DNA from: an uncultured cyanobacterium
GTDB lineage: Bacteria; Cyanobacteriota; Cyanobacteriia; CACIAM-69d
Direction of reading: 5' to 3'
Length of the DNA: 64,000 bases
Assembly (NCBI GenBank): GCA_937883785.1
Contig: CALGDE010000133.1
Location: 1-64,000 of the forward strand
The translations under genes were made by a program, and so were the position numbers. Position 1 is the stretch's first letter; each line of letters opens with the position of its first letter. The notes below the pieces were generated by a model. That model was not told the origin of the DNA and ran no database searches. It worked only from the letters and a program-made list of their open reading frames with translations. Positions 36,925 through 46,490 of this stretch are shown here, piece after piece.

Positions 36925-38588
36925 TGAACCTTTATTTTTTACGGATTAATACGCTACCCATACCGACGGGCTTTTACTAGGGACCGTGGTTAGTTAAACC
37001 TCAAAGCCAACACTGGTCAGAGTTTCGTCCCTAGCATCTTTCGTCCAAAAGGGTGTGTATCGTTGACTGCACAAGACTTTTGGCTTCTCGCTGATTACAG
37101 CCCTATCGAACTTTAATTTTCACAATAAGGTTTCGGCGTAAACAACGCTCAAGTAAAGGTGTCCCGGCTTAAGTACGTTAAGTAGAACGCACTCAAACAG
37201 AAGGTGCTTTATCAATGCGCTGAGTAAACACCGCCAAATTTAGAATGCCCGGATTTATTGTATCGACCTATTGACAAATGTACTGACAAGTTGGCTTTGC
37301 CCTGTTGTGACGTGGATTATCACAACGGGTTATGGACCTCTTTCCCTAAGGGTTTGAGGCGAAAAAAACGGGATAAAAGGCATGGAAAACATTGAGGAAC
37401 TCTCTGCCGTTACAAAGTCCTTTCGAGTTTCTAAATTCCGTAAGAACTGTTGCCAATGAAGCTTTAAATTCAATGACTGAATGGGTTACTACCGCTCAAT
37501 GCGTATTGCCTTGAAGGAAGCTTATGGCTACCTGCTACTGAAGTAGACATTTGGAAAGTGGGTTCTGCCCATTAAGCGGAGTCGGTGTGCAAGCTTGTCC
37601 TGCATGAAGCGTAAGACGCTACCTTTCCCACCTCACGAAACTTCTGGACCTGGATTAACGACATGTCTTGAGAACGCCAAGGTTTTTTCTCTCTAAACCC
37701 TATACCCAAGGTCTCATAACTAACTAAAAGAGGCTTTTGGGAAGCATTTTCCTATGTTGATTCGTAAGCAAAGGAACTTTTAAAAAATCAAGAAAATACG
37801 AGACTAACCACAAATTAGAATTTTTCAACTATTCTGAAACGTTAGATTTTTCGAGTGCACATGGGGATAACATAAGCAAGGTTTACTGGGGGCTAGTCAA
37901 GAACATCACCGGAATTTTGGCGATTGGAAGGCGATCGCTGAAAATTACTTGTTCAATCTCCTGTTGCTGCCAGTTGCTGACGGTGGACTGCGGAGGTCTT
38001 TGCTCTCAGGCGTATTTTTCCTGGCTTCCCCGCTCCAGAATTCTACGGCGTTTACGTTCCTGCAAATTCGAAGGCTAAAATCTATGATTCCCAGAATTCT
38101 TAGTATTTCTTCGGATAATACTTAGACTTATGAACGTTTTTAATGTAGCGTTTAGTACTGGCTTTTGAAGTCGTCGCCGATGGGCGCTAAGTCGCTAGGC
38201 GCAAAGAGCGCATCTGCTCCGAAAGGCGCATGCCGACCATGATGAGAACGCGCAATATTACTTAATTTCAAGGTTAAAAGATTTACTTTTTTTGTTGAAA
38301 TAGAATTGTGCCTATTATTATTAAGCTAAGAAAGAAGGCTAGCTAGTTTTTGTCAGCCCTACGATCTGCCTGTTCGCCCTTGTGGCGGAAGTGGATTATG
38401 AGTTCTTAGATAGTGATGCTGCCATTAGATCTAAGGGTGAATTCGACGGCGGTGTGATAAATCTTTCAGAGAATAAGGACCTGGCTGCAACTGGGTGACG
38501 ACAAAAAATGCTAACTTCTTGCTAACTTACGATGCGGGGGTGGGGTATCATCGTTTGCTATTTCGCTGCTAGTTCTTAGCAATTCACC
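36925..38588. other. 1.66-kb stretch without a recognisable gene
   Basis: This is the longest gene-free stretch in the window. It is more AT-rich than its surroundings, contains few HIP1 sites and no open frame that I can support. A near-perfect hairpin lies at about 37301-37331 (CCCTGTTGTGA facing TCACAACGGG). A GGCGC-rich segment that could fold lies at about 38180-38245, and TGCTAACTT is repeated at 38508-38526. I recognise no tRNA, ribozyme, riboswitch or known cyanobacterial sRNA motif. It divides divergent genes (btpA and the NB-ARC gene), so two promoters lie inside. Confidence 0.5.
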
Positions 38589-40241
38589 TTGACTGCACTG
38601 GAGAGATTGGTTTTGGTTCCTGACGATTTTCTGCTCTACATCACCAAGCAACACGGCGTTTCTAATACGGAGTTGGAGGTGCTTTCCGCTGCGTTGAAAG
38701 GGGAGGCGATGAGTTCCATTTCCAATCGCTTGGGAATCCGTCCCGAGGCTGCCCGTAAGCGGCTGGGGGAAGTGTACAAAAAGTTTAAAATTGGTGGCGC
38801 TGGTCCCGGTAAATTGGCCAAGCTGCAGCAAATCCTGGTGTCCCAGTACCAGAGTTATCAAGCTGGGGGTGGGGCGATGGTGCCCAGTCAAGACGTGATT
38901 GTGGAGGAGGAAATTCCCGACTCCACGGAAGACTGGGGTGAGGCTCCTGATACGAGTAAGTTCTTTGGGCGCAGTGAAGTTCTAGGTGATTTAAAAAGCT
39001 GGGTGAGTTCTGGAGATTGTCGACTAATTGCCCTGTTGGGGATTGGCGGTATCGGTAAAACTACCCTGGCGGTAAAGCTGGCGCGGGATTTGGCAGAGGG
39101 GGATGAGTTTCAGTTTGTGGTGTGGCGATCGCTAAGAAGGGCGGCGTCTCCCCGGGAAACTATCCATCGGCTTATTCGATTTGTGGCTCGCCAAAAGCGA
39201 ATGTCCATTCCTGATCGCGCCCACGACCGTATTTCTCTGTTGCTAGACCTACTGCGTCAGAATCGGTGTTTGGTGGTGCTGGACAACTGGGAATCGGTGC
39301 TTCAGGAGGGAGAGATTACCGGGCACTATAAGGAAGGCATGGAAGAGTATCGGGATTTATTGCGACGACTGGGCGAGGAAAGCCATAACAGTTGCGTCGT
39401 GATTACCAGTGCCGAGAAGCCGAAGGAAATTGCAATTTTAGATGGACAGTCAATGCCGGTGCGGGTGCTGGAAGTGCCGCCATTGACCCCTAAGGAAGGG
39501 GGCGAGATATTCCGTGCCAAGCGCCTTTCGGAGGAAAAACTGTGGCCGGAATTGATTGAATCCTATCGTGGTAATCCGCTGACCCTGAAAATTGTGTCCA
39601 ATACGATTTTGGAACTATTTAGTGGCAAGGTGTCGGAGTTCCTGAAGGAATCCACCCTGGTCTTTGGAGATATTAAAGAGCTGCTTCGTCAGCAGTTTGA
39701 GCGCCTGTCGGACTTGGAAAAAAGTATTCTATATTGGCTCTCCATTGAGCATGAGCCCATTTCCCTAAGTCGTTTGCGCAATGACTTGGTGTTGCCCTCT
39801 ACCCATTCAGAGTTGTTGGAGGCGCTGGAGTCTTTGGGGCGGCGATCGCTAATTGAGCGGGCACCGGGGGAAGGCAGCGCGTTATTTACACTGCAGCCGG
39901 TGGTGCTGGAGTATGTGGGGCTGGACTTAGCGGAGAGAGCCACGGGAGAGCTACAAGATTTAATTCGCACCCAGCGGGTGGAGCGCCTGGAAGTATTCCG
40001 TAACCATTCCCTATTGCGTGATGAGGAAGATGGGGAAAGTGGAGGCGAGGGTGTTCCGCCCCTGGAGGATGTGCTTAACCGGTTACGGCGCAGTATTCGC
40101 AACGATCACCAAATGGTGGAGTTTTTGGAAATTACGCTGGAGATTCTGAAGGGTAAGTTCCCACTAGAAGTGGGCTATGCCGCTGACAATGTGGAGAATC
40201 TTCTGGGGAGTTTACGCCAGGAGATGAGTAGCTACGCTTAG
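38589..40241 (+). CDS. NB-ARC (STAND) ATPase with LuxR-like HTH, no effector repeats
   Basis: The protein has 550 residues. Residues 25-85 form a helix-turn-helix region ending RKRLGEVYKKFKIGGAGPGK, as in cyanobacterial NB-ARC-WD40 proteins. The NB-ARC switch ATPase follows: Walker A LLGIGGIGKTTLA (about 148-160), Walker B CLVVLDNWES (about 226) and the GLPL-type motif GNPLTLKIV (about 328). The C-terminal helical part ends with FPLEVGYAADNVENLLGSL. In the relatives I know, this segment is followed by pentapeptide and WD40 repeats; here the frame stops 15 residues later. The only possible start is TTG at 38589, as an in-frame stop precedes it. The TAG stop is made by a repeat-element end. Confidence 0.88.
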   Translation: MTALERLVLVPDDFLLYITKQHGVSNTELEVLSAALKGEAMSSISNRLGIRPEAARKRLGEVYKKFKIGGAGPGKLAKLQQILVSQYQSYQAGGGAMVPSQDVIVEEEIPDSTEDWGEAPDTSKFFGRSEVLGDLKSWVSSGDCRLIALLGIGGIGKTTLAVKLARDLAEGDEFQFVVWRSLRRAASPRETIHRLIRFVARQKRMSIPDRAHDRISLLLDLLRQNRCLVVLDNWESVLQEGEITGHYKEGMEEYRDLLRRLGEESHNSCVVITSAEKPKEIAILDGQSMPVRVLEVPPLTPKEGGEIFRAKRLSEEKLWPELIESYRGNPLTLKIVSNTILELFSGKVSEFLKESTLVFGDIKELLRQQFERLSDLEKSILYWLSIEHEPISLSRLRNDLVLPSTHSELLEALESLGRRSLIERAPGEGSALFTLQPVVLEYVGLDLAERATGELQDLIRTQRVERLEVFRNHSLLRDEEDGESGGEGVPPLEDVLNRLRRSIRNDHQMVEFLEITLEILKGKFPLEVGYAADNVENLLGSLRQEMSSYA

Positions 40242-40366
40242 GGCTGTCATTACTTGAGCTTGCAGTTCTGTGGCAGTGGAGGACATCCCCCAATAGGCTT
40301 TGTTTTGAAAGGGCGTGAACTCTTAACTATGTAAGGCTTCTGGCACTTAATTGATGACACGCCCTA
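40239..40366 (-). repeat. Clear copy of the TA-flanked inverted-repeat element
   Basis: This 128-bp element is flanked by TA on each side. On the minus strand it reads TAGGGCGTGTCATCAATTAA, then GTGCCAGAAGCC, then the family core CCCTTTCAAAACAAAG and ATTGGGGG, and ends TAATGACAGCCCTA. The ends and core match the copies at 48164 and 50411. It has no coding capacity. Its first bases supply the stop codon of the NB-ARC gene. Confidence 0.85.
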
Positions 40367-40402
40367 GGCACAATTGGTATATGGCTATGTGTTCCCGTCA
40401 GC

Positions 40403-41803
40403 TTAGCGAATCAAGGACTCTAGCTGATGTTGTAGGGTGTCCGTCAAGTTGGCGATCGCCCCCTTTCGGTCTTGGCTGTAGGCATCCTGGCGATCGCTCA
40501 CGTTAATGGGCTCTCCTACCCGAAGCCAGGCACGCTGGGCTCCTAGCTGGGGTGGGTTGCTGGCGGAGTTGCCTTGGATCCATTGGCTAACGCGCCACAC
40601 GATGAGCAAGGTTTCGGCGAACCGTTCGGCGGTGGGTTTTTCCCGCACGTATTTGCCGGTTACCGCTGTAAACCGTTCCACCAAACGCATATGCCCCATA
40701 CGGGAGCTGGCTTCTCGGGCGACCCAGTCCGCTAGCCCGCGCTCCACCGGGCACATATCTGGCAGGTCGGCGCGATAGATCCTATCCCAGCCTGCCTGTT
40801 CTAACCGTCGGCAGCGATCGCCCACGGTGCCCCGGGGTTTGACGTTGAGATATTCCTCCGCCACGGTCAAGGTGGCGTCCAGCAGGTTTTGCAAGCGCTG
40901 GGCGAATTTTAAGTTGGGGTCCGTTTCGGTGATTTCCGGGAGCGATCGCCGATAGAAATCCCGATAAAAATTTTCCATCAAATCCAGCATGGACTCTCCC
41001 AAACCGTACAGCCGTCGATAGCGAGTTTCCGCGGCGGGCATATTTGGCTGGGGCGAGTGGGTAATATTGAGGTCCGCTTCCAGGGAGCTGAGCAACTGGT
41101 CAATGGCGTCCCAGGGGGGATTGATGTAGCCGTATTGCAGCCCCACGGGCACCACGATCACCTGTTCCGGGCGATCGCTTTTTCGCAAATCTCCGTCGCA
41201 CCAAAACGCAAGCTGGGCTACGCCGGGCTCCAGGGGGCTGACAATTTCGCTGTGGTTATTGGTGGCTCCTTCCGGGGCAACGGTGAGGGGAAATTGTCCA
41301 TCGAGCAGCAGGTCGCGAGCCGACTTTAAGCCGGGGCGGTCCACTTTCCCGCGCATAATTGGGGTGCCCCCCAGGTGGGAAAACAGCCAGGTGGCGATGG
41401 ATCCGGCCCACAGGGGAATGCCGCGATCGTACATAAAGTGGCTGTGGGTGGGACCGGTGAGGGGGATATTGCCCTGGCGAGCTGCTTGGGGAATGGCGCT
41501 CCAGAATAGGTGGGCGAGGCAAAATGGGTCGGTGGTTTGGGGGTGGCGAAAGGCGACAATTAGGCGGATTTTTTTTGACTGGAACTGGTGATAAAGCTGC
41601 GTCAAGGTGCCTACGTTTTCCGTATCAACTTGGGCGATATTTAGCTTATGCTTCAGCCACCAGGGCAGGGCGCGGTTGACAACCCAGCGTACCGGCTCGG
41701 AAAAGTTGGGGGGAATAAATTCGAGGGCGGGCTGCACGCTGTTGACGAAAGCTTCTGGCATGACTGGGGTCCCGGTGGCGTTGAGAGTTGTTCGTTGCCC
41801 CAT
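40403..41803 (-). CDS. Long PlsC-like acyltransferase
   Basis: The 466-residue product has an acyltransferase core with RHPQTTDPF in place of the NHxxxxD motif (HxxxxD kept) and APEGATNNH as the second block. TPIMRGKVDRPG lies between them and VVPVGLQYGYI after. The long helical C-terminal half (about 240-466) is not found in standard PlsC. It probably acylates a lipid or glycerol phosphate at the membrane. I chose the ATG at 41803 (MGQRTTL) because the upstream in-frame codons to 41908 lie inside a GC-rich inverted repeat and translate that repeat. Confidence 0.78.
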   Translation of the reverse strand: MGQRTTLNATGTPVMPEAFVNSVQPALEFIPPNFSEPVRWVVNRALPWWLKHKLNIAQVDTENVGTLTQLYHQFQSKKIRLIVAFRHPQTTDPFCLAHLFWSAIPQAARQGNIPLTGPTHSHFMYDRGIPLWAGSIATWLFSHLGGTPIMRGKVDRPGLKSARDLLLDGQFPLTVAPEGATNNHSEIVSPLEPGVAQLAFWCDGDLRKSDRPEQVIVVPVGLQYGYINPPWDAIDQLLSSLEADLNITHSPQPNMPAAETRYRRLYGLGESMLDLMENFYRDFYRRSLPEITETDPNLKFAQRLQNLLDATLTVAEEYLNVKPRGTVGDRCRRLEQAGWDRIYRADLPDMCPVERGLADWVAREASSRMGHMRLVERFTAVTGKYVREKPTAERFAETLLIVWRVSQWIQGNSASNPPQLGAQRAWLRVGEPINVSDRQDAYSQDRKGAIANLTDTLQHQLESLIR

Positions 41804-41834
41804 AAAGCCGCCGATTTCGCGGAACTTTACTGGA

Positions 41835-41988
41835 AACGTTAGCTCAGTCGCCTCCCCCCTTACCAAAGGGGGGACTGAGGGGGGATCCTTACCATTCCCC
41901 GTCACCAAAAATTCTGGCTGTGGGCTTTAGCTTTGGAGGATCCCCCCAACCCCCCTTGGTAAGGGGGGCTTTTCGTTGAACTAACGTT
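41835..41988. repeat. Long GC-rich inverted repeat
   Basis: Two arms of about 55 bases face each other across a centre of about 45 bases. Each arm has AACGTTAG, then CCCCCCTTACCAA(A)GGGGGG, then GGGGGGATCC. The arms match closely but not perfectly. The structure lies between the acyltransferase start and the WD40 gene. Shorter relatives lie at 16805-16885 and perhaps 58187-58219. It can fold into a large hairpin or cruciform. Confidence 0.88.
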
Positions 41989-42076
41989 TGGAGCGTTTTT
42001 TCTATTTAAGGGGGCGGCAGCGAGGATCGCCACCAAAACGGACAGATAACCGGTTGTCTGCCCATATTCCCTGCCG

Positions 42077-44311
42077 ATGCGGCATCCAATTTATAAACTG
42101 CCTATGCCCTCCGATAGCGAGGGAGTCGCCCGAACTATTCTTAAATTTCACAAAAAAGTTGGGGATGGGGCGATGGTTAAGTTTGCGCGGGGGAAGGGGG
42201 GCGCAGTGGCTGTGGCGATCGCCGTCATGCTAGGTGGGGGGATTTTTTGGAAAACCCACTCCAGTTTCCAGGCGGACGAGGGGGGGCGATCGCTCCAAAC
42301 CCCAGCCCTGCCCAATATCGACAACGTTACCGGCACCCCACGCTTCCACGCCCGCCGCAGTCCTAAAGGCTATACCAAGGGCAACGTGGAAAGCATTAGC
42401 TTTAGCCCCGATGGGCGCACCATCCTTTCCGCCGCCGGGCGTGCCACTGTCAAACTATGGGACAAAGCTACGGGCAGAGAATTGGTTACGGCTGAAGAAG
42501 GTCGGCTGCTCCAAACCCCAATCAACGGTATCCGCTTCAGTCCCGATGGCACCACCTTTGTGGGTGCTGTGGCTGCCCACTTACGCAGCAAGTCCGGCGA
42601 CGAAGAGTTGGCGGTTGTTCACCAATGGAATGTAAAAACCGGCGAAATAGTGCGCACTTTTGAGGGGCAACATCGCTCCATTGATGAGGTTAGCTTTAGT
42701 CCCGACGGCACTATGATTCTTTCCGTTTCTACCCACGGCATTGCCGAGCTGTGGGATGTGGAAACTGGCGACCTGATACGCAATATTGAGTTTTGCTATG
42801 GGGGCGATTGCACCGTGGAGGAGGCTGAGTTGCAGGACCATATGGGTCATCGGGGATTTATTCACGACGCCAGCTTCAGCCCCGACGGCGCCACCATCCT
42901 TTCCGCGTCCCTGGACGGCACCGTTAAGCTGTGGGACCCGGATACTGGCGACCTGGTGCGCACCTTGGGGGAATATTCTGACAACGAGGACGACGGTGTT
43001 ATCAGCGCCCATTTCAGTCCCGATGGCACCATTATCGCCGCTTCAAATAACTCTATGATCGAACTATGGAACGGGGAAACTGGCGAACGGTTATATCGGG
43101 AGGAAGACTATAACTTTGTGACGGGTTCTGTGGCGTTTAATCCTAATGGCTCCACGATCGCGATCGCCGCTGACTTTTCTTTCTCCAGCAAAGTCAAAAT
43201 TCTGAGCGCAAAAACTGGAGAAGTGATGCGTACCTTCGATGCAGAGCGACTTTCCACTGGGAGTTTGGCGTTTAGCCCCAACGGCAACACCCTCGCCCTG
43301 GGGAATTCCACTGGCATTGTTTCCCTGTGGAATCCCGAAACGGGGCAAAGATTGCGCACCTTAGCTCAGGATGGATCTTCTGTGGATGCGATCGCATTCA
43401 GTCCCGATGGCAATACGCTGGCGATCGGTCAGGGGCGAGCTGTGCGGTTTTGGAACCTGGCAACTGGCGAAGAATTAAGCACCGTTGCGGCCCATACGGG
43501 AAGTGTTTCCAGCGTCGCTTTTGGTGATGACGATAAAACAATTATTTCTAGCGCCGGAAACACGACAAAATCTTTTGATGCGATGACGGGAAAAGCACTG
43601 TCCCAAGGGGAGGATGCTGCGTCTTCCAAAGCTCAAAGCCAAAATGACGACTTCCCTGCCATCATTGCCGACAAACACCTTGCAGAAGATCGGCATTGGG
43701 TGCCCGTCATTAGGGACCAGTCTGGCAGGGTACTGCGCACGTTCCAGCGCCATGCTGCCGAGGCGGCGGACGTAACCCTAAGCCCGGGGGGTAATCTGGT
43801 TGCTGCTGTTCACCGGGACGGGGTGGTGAAATTGTGGAATGCTGAAACCGGTGCTGAGGTTCACCAGTTCCAGCATCGGAACCTGGACTTTGCTTGGGGA
43901 ATAAGCTTTAGCGCAGACGGTAAGATCCTCGCGTCTTTATCTGGTGAATCGATTCAAATTTGGGACGTGGAAACGGGCAAGGCAATCAGCACTTTGGAGG
44001 ACACCGGTTTTATCACTTCCGATCAGGCGACGTTTAGTGCTGACGGCACGATGGTGGCGGCGTTTGATAACACTGGGCTCATTATGGTTTGGGAGGTGGA
44101 TACGGGCAGGCTATTGGGGCTGCTTGGTGAGGCGAGCGGGGAGTCTGGCTGGGCCACCGCTTTGCAGTTTAATTCTGACGGCTCGGCGATCGCGGCAGGC
44201 TACGAAGACGGGTCAGTGAAGGCGTGGGATCTTAATCGCGATTCCTTAAGGCAAATGTTGGATGAGGCCCAGAGCCGCGTTTCGCAAATTAGCGTTGAAA
44301 GTACGCGATAA
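42077..44311 (+). CDS. Membrane-anchored WD40-repeat protein
   Basis: The 744-residue product has a short cytoplasmic N-terminus, one transmembrane helix (about 42-58) and then about fourteen WD40 repeats from residue 95 to the end. A typical repeat is FSPDGTTILSASLDGTVKLWDPDTGDLVRTL. Two seven-bladed propellers would fit this length. In many cyanobacteria such repeats are fused to an HTH-NB-ARC module; here that module is a separate gene, 1.8 kb upstream on the same strand. A role as sensor or scaffold is inferred; no ligand is evident. Confidence 0.85.
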   Translation: MRHPIYKLPMPSDSEGVARTILKFHKKVGDGAMVKFARGKGGAVAVAIAVMLGGGIFWKTHSSFQADEGGRSLQTPALPNIDNVTGTPRFHARRSPKGYTKGNVESISFSPDGRTILSAAGRATVKLWDKATGRELVTAEEGRLLQTPINGIRFSPDGTTFVGAVAAHLRSKSGDEELAVVHQWNVKTGEIVRTFEGQHRSIDEVSFSPDGTMILSVSTHGIAELWDVETGDLIRNIEFCYGGDCTVEEAELQDHMGHRGFIHDASFSPDGATILSASLDGTVKLWDPDTGDLVRTLGEYSDNEDDGVISAHFSPDGTIIAASNNSMIELWNGETGERLYREEDYNFVTGSVAFNPNGSTIAIAADFSFSSKVKILSAKTGEVMRTFDAERLSTGSLAFSPNGNTLALGNSTGIVSLWNPETGQRLRTLAQDGSSVDAIAFSPDGNTLAIGQGRAVRFWNLATGEELSTVAAHTGSVSSVAFGDDDKTIISSAGNTTKSFDAMTGKALSQGEDAASSKAQSQNDDFPAIIADKHLAEDRHWVPVIRDQSGRVLRTFQRHAAEAADVTLSPGGNLVAAVHRDGVVKLWNAETGAEVHQFQHRNLDFAWGISFSADGKILASLSGESIQIWDVETGKAISTLEDTGFITSDQATFSADGTMVAAFDNTGLIMVWEVDTGRLLGLLGEASGESGWATALQFNSDGSAIAAGYEDGSVKAWDLNRDSLRQMLDEAQSRVSQISVESTR

Positions 44312-44461
44312 AGAACCGGGTGAAAAATTGGCGGACACGTCAGGGCGGCGGGCTATCCATTTAAATGGTGTAGTATTAACCGTTGAATTACTCGTTTTTT
44401 ATGTGGCGGATTGGTGGGCGATCCGACGGAAAACCGCCACCTAAAACCGCCGGAAAACCCC

Positions 44462-46231
44462 ATGAACAGCATCGTCAGCACACTTCCCAAAGCGACCAAC
44501 GTTAAGCCGGCAAAAATTACGCGGGTGCTGCCGGAGTCGATCGCCGAGGAGTTGGGCTTTGAACCGGGCGATGCCATTGTGAGCATTAACGGGGAGCGAC
44601 CGCGCGATTTAATCGACTACAACTTTTTGTGCGCCGACGAGTACTTGCGCCTAGAGATTTTAGACGCAAAGGACCAGCAGCATATTGTTGAGCTGGAGAA
44701 GGATTTTGATTCGGAGCTGGGGCTGGAGTTTGAAACGGCGGTTTTTGATGGGCTTTTACAGTGCAATAATCGCTGCCCCTTTTGCTTTATTGACCAGCAG
44801 CCGCCGGGTAAACGGGAGAGCTTGTATTTAAAAGACGACGATTATCGCCTGAGTTTTTTATACGGGTCGTATCTGACCCTAACCAACTTGACCCGCTCGT
44901 CATGGGACCGCATTGAGCAACTGCGCCTGTCGCCCTTGTATGTGTCGGTGCACGCCACGGAGCCGGCGGTGCGGGAAAAGCTGCTGAAAAATGACCGGGC
45001 GGGGGAGATTCTGAATCAGCTTCAGTGGTTTCGCGATCGCCGCCTGCAAATCCACGCCCAGGTGGTCCTATGTCCGGGCATCAACGACGGGGCGCACCTG
45101 GAAACCACCCTGCGAGATTTGGCGAATTTTTACAATGCGGACCCCAATCGTCCCCAGTCGGCCCAGTCGGCGGATTTGGGAGCGCGGGCGGCAGGGTTGC
45201 GATCGCGGGCTTGGGCATTGGGTGAGGGCGGTGAGGGCAGCGTGGCCAGCTTTCACGATGACAGCCAAACCGACGATGCTCAGGATAAGGGCAACGAAGG
45301 TTTTGAGATGGAAGCGTTTGATGATTTTGAGGGCGGAAATTTTGATGGGGGGGATGGGGATTTCGATGAAATGCCCGATGGCCCTGCCTATGAAGCCGCC
45401 TATGAAAATGCCTATGAAATTGGCGACGACGAAGAGGAGTGGGACGACGAAGATTGGGATGAAGGCGAACTTAATGACAGCGACGACTGGCTGCCCCCTA
45501 CAGTGACCTCTGTGGCGGTGGTGCCGGTGGGATTGACGCGATTTCGTCCCGATTTAGATGAGCTGGATCCGGTGTCCCCTGCCAAGGCTCGTGAGGTGAT
45601 TGGTCAGGTGCAGGCGCTTCAGGCGGAATTTCGCGAAGCCCTGGGATCCACTTTTGTGTGGCTGGCGGATGAGTGGTTTGTGATTGCTGGTCAGGAGCTA
45701 CCGCCCCTGGAAGCTTACGAGAATTTTCCCCAAATTGATAATGGCGTAGGATCCATCCGCCTCTTTGTAGACCGCTTTGAACAGGCGATCGCCCAACGCA
45801 TCAGCACCTTAACCGCCGAACAGGGACCGCTCCAGCTCCCCCAGCCTCGGCGCTATACCTGGGTGGTGGGCAATATGGTTAAGCTCGCCTTCGCCCCCCT
45901 GGTGGATCGGCTCAACACCATCGACGGGCTGACCGTAACCCTCGCCGCCCTAAACTCCGACTACTGGGGACAGCAGTTTACGGTAACCGGCTTGCTTACC
46001 GGCAGCGATCTGCTGAAAAATCTTCAGGACACGGACCTAGGCGATGGCATTTTGCTGCCCTCGTTGATGTTGAAACACGGCGACCCACGCTTTTTGGACG
46101 ATATGACCGTCGGGGAATTAAGCGACTCCCTAGGAGTTCCCATTACCATCATCACCGACGCCGACTCTCTAGTGGACAATTGCCTGGGGCGGACCACCAG
46201 CGGCAAACCGGGCAACCACACCCAGGGCTAG
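44462..46231 (+). CDS. PDZ-radical SAM protein (DUF512, TIGR03279 type) with acidic insertion
   Basis: The 589-residue product begins with a PDZ-like domain (about 10-70: ITRVLPESIAEELGFEPGD, IVSINGERP). Next is a radical SAM segment with a [4Fe-4S] ligand motif CNNRCPFCFIDQQPPG near residue 100, and the DUF512 C-terminal domain beginning VAVVPVGLTRFRPDLDEL. The family is conserved in cyanobacteria; its reaction is not known to me. A stretch at about residues 225-342, very rich in Asp/Glu with repeated YE motifs, interrupts the usual sequence and makes the protein about 120 residues longer than typical. I chose the ATG at 44462. Confidence 0.88.
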   Translation: MNSIVSTLPKATNVKPAKITRVLPESIAEELGFEPGDAIVSINGERPRDLIDYNFLCADEYLRLEILDAKDQQHIVELEKDFDSELGLEFETAVFDGLLQCNNRCPFCFIDQQPPGKRESLYLKDDDYRLSFLYGSYLTLTNLTRSSWDRIEQLRLSPLYVSVHATEPAVREKLLKNDRAGEILNQLQWFRDRRLQIHAQVVLCPGINDGAHLETTLRDLANFYNADPNRPQSAQSADLGARAAGLRSRAWALGEGGEGSVASFHDDSQTDDAQDKGNEGFEMEAFDDFEGGNFDGGDGDFDEMPDGPAYEAAYENAYEIGDDEEEWDDEDWDEGELNDSDDWLPPTVTSVAVVPVGLTRFRPDLDELDPVSPAKAREVIGQVQALQAEFREALGSTFVWLADEWFVIAGQELPPLEAYENFPQIDNGVGSIRLFVDRFEQAIAQRISTLTAEQGPLQLPQPRRYTWVVGNMVKLAFAPLVDRLNTIDGLTVTLAALNSDYWGQQFTVTGLLTGSDLLKNLQDTDLGDGILLPSLMLKHGDPRFLDDMTVGELSDSLGVPITIITDADSLVDNCLGRTTSGKPGNHTQG

Positions 46232-46332
46232 ACACCAGCGTTGGGTTTAAACAATATCCAGTTCGCCGCGGGATAAATTCAGCTATACTACTTGCACGCA
46301 AAATAGTGACCAATGTCGCTGAAATGCAGTTA

Positions 46333-46406
46333 CGGGATGTAGCGCAGCTTGGTAGCGCGCCTGCTTTGGGAGCAGGATGCCGCAGGTTCAAATCCTGTCA
46401 TCCCGA
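46333..46406 (+). tRNA. tRNA-Pro (anticodon TGG)
   Basis: The cloverleaf is complete: acceptor stem CGGGATG/CATCCCG with discriminator A, D arm AGCGCAGCTTGGTAGCGC, anticodon stem-loop CCTGC-TTTGGGA-GCAGG giving anticodon TGG, and T arm GCAGG-TTCAAAT-CCTGT. CCA is not encoded. There is no intron. Confidence 0.96.
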
Positions 46407-46490
46407 TTGTTATGTTGTTATATTTTTCCCCTAGCGTAAGCAACACTCAGCTAATCGCCGTGTGGCCTATGCTCAATGCCTCCTGCGAGT

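Noticed and set aside
18434-37085. Shared 13-mer AAGACTTTTGGCT at 18434 and 37073
   Set aside because: A 13-base match is expected by chance several times in a window of this size and flanking bases do not match.
41804-41908. Upstream start for the long acyltransferase
   Set aside because: Those codons translate the GC-rich inverted repeat and are not part of the protein family.
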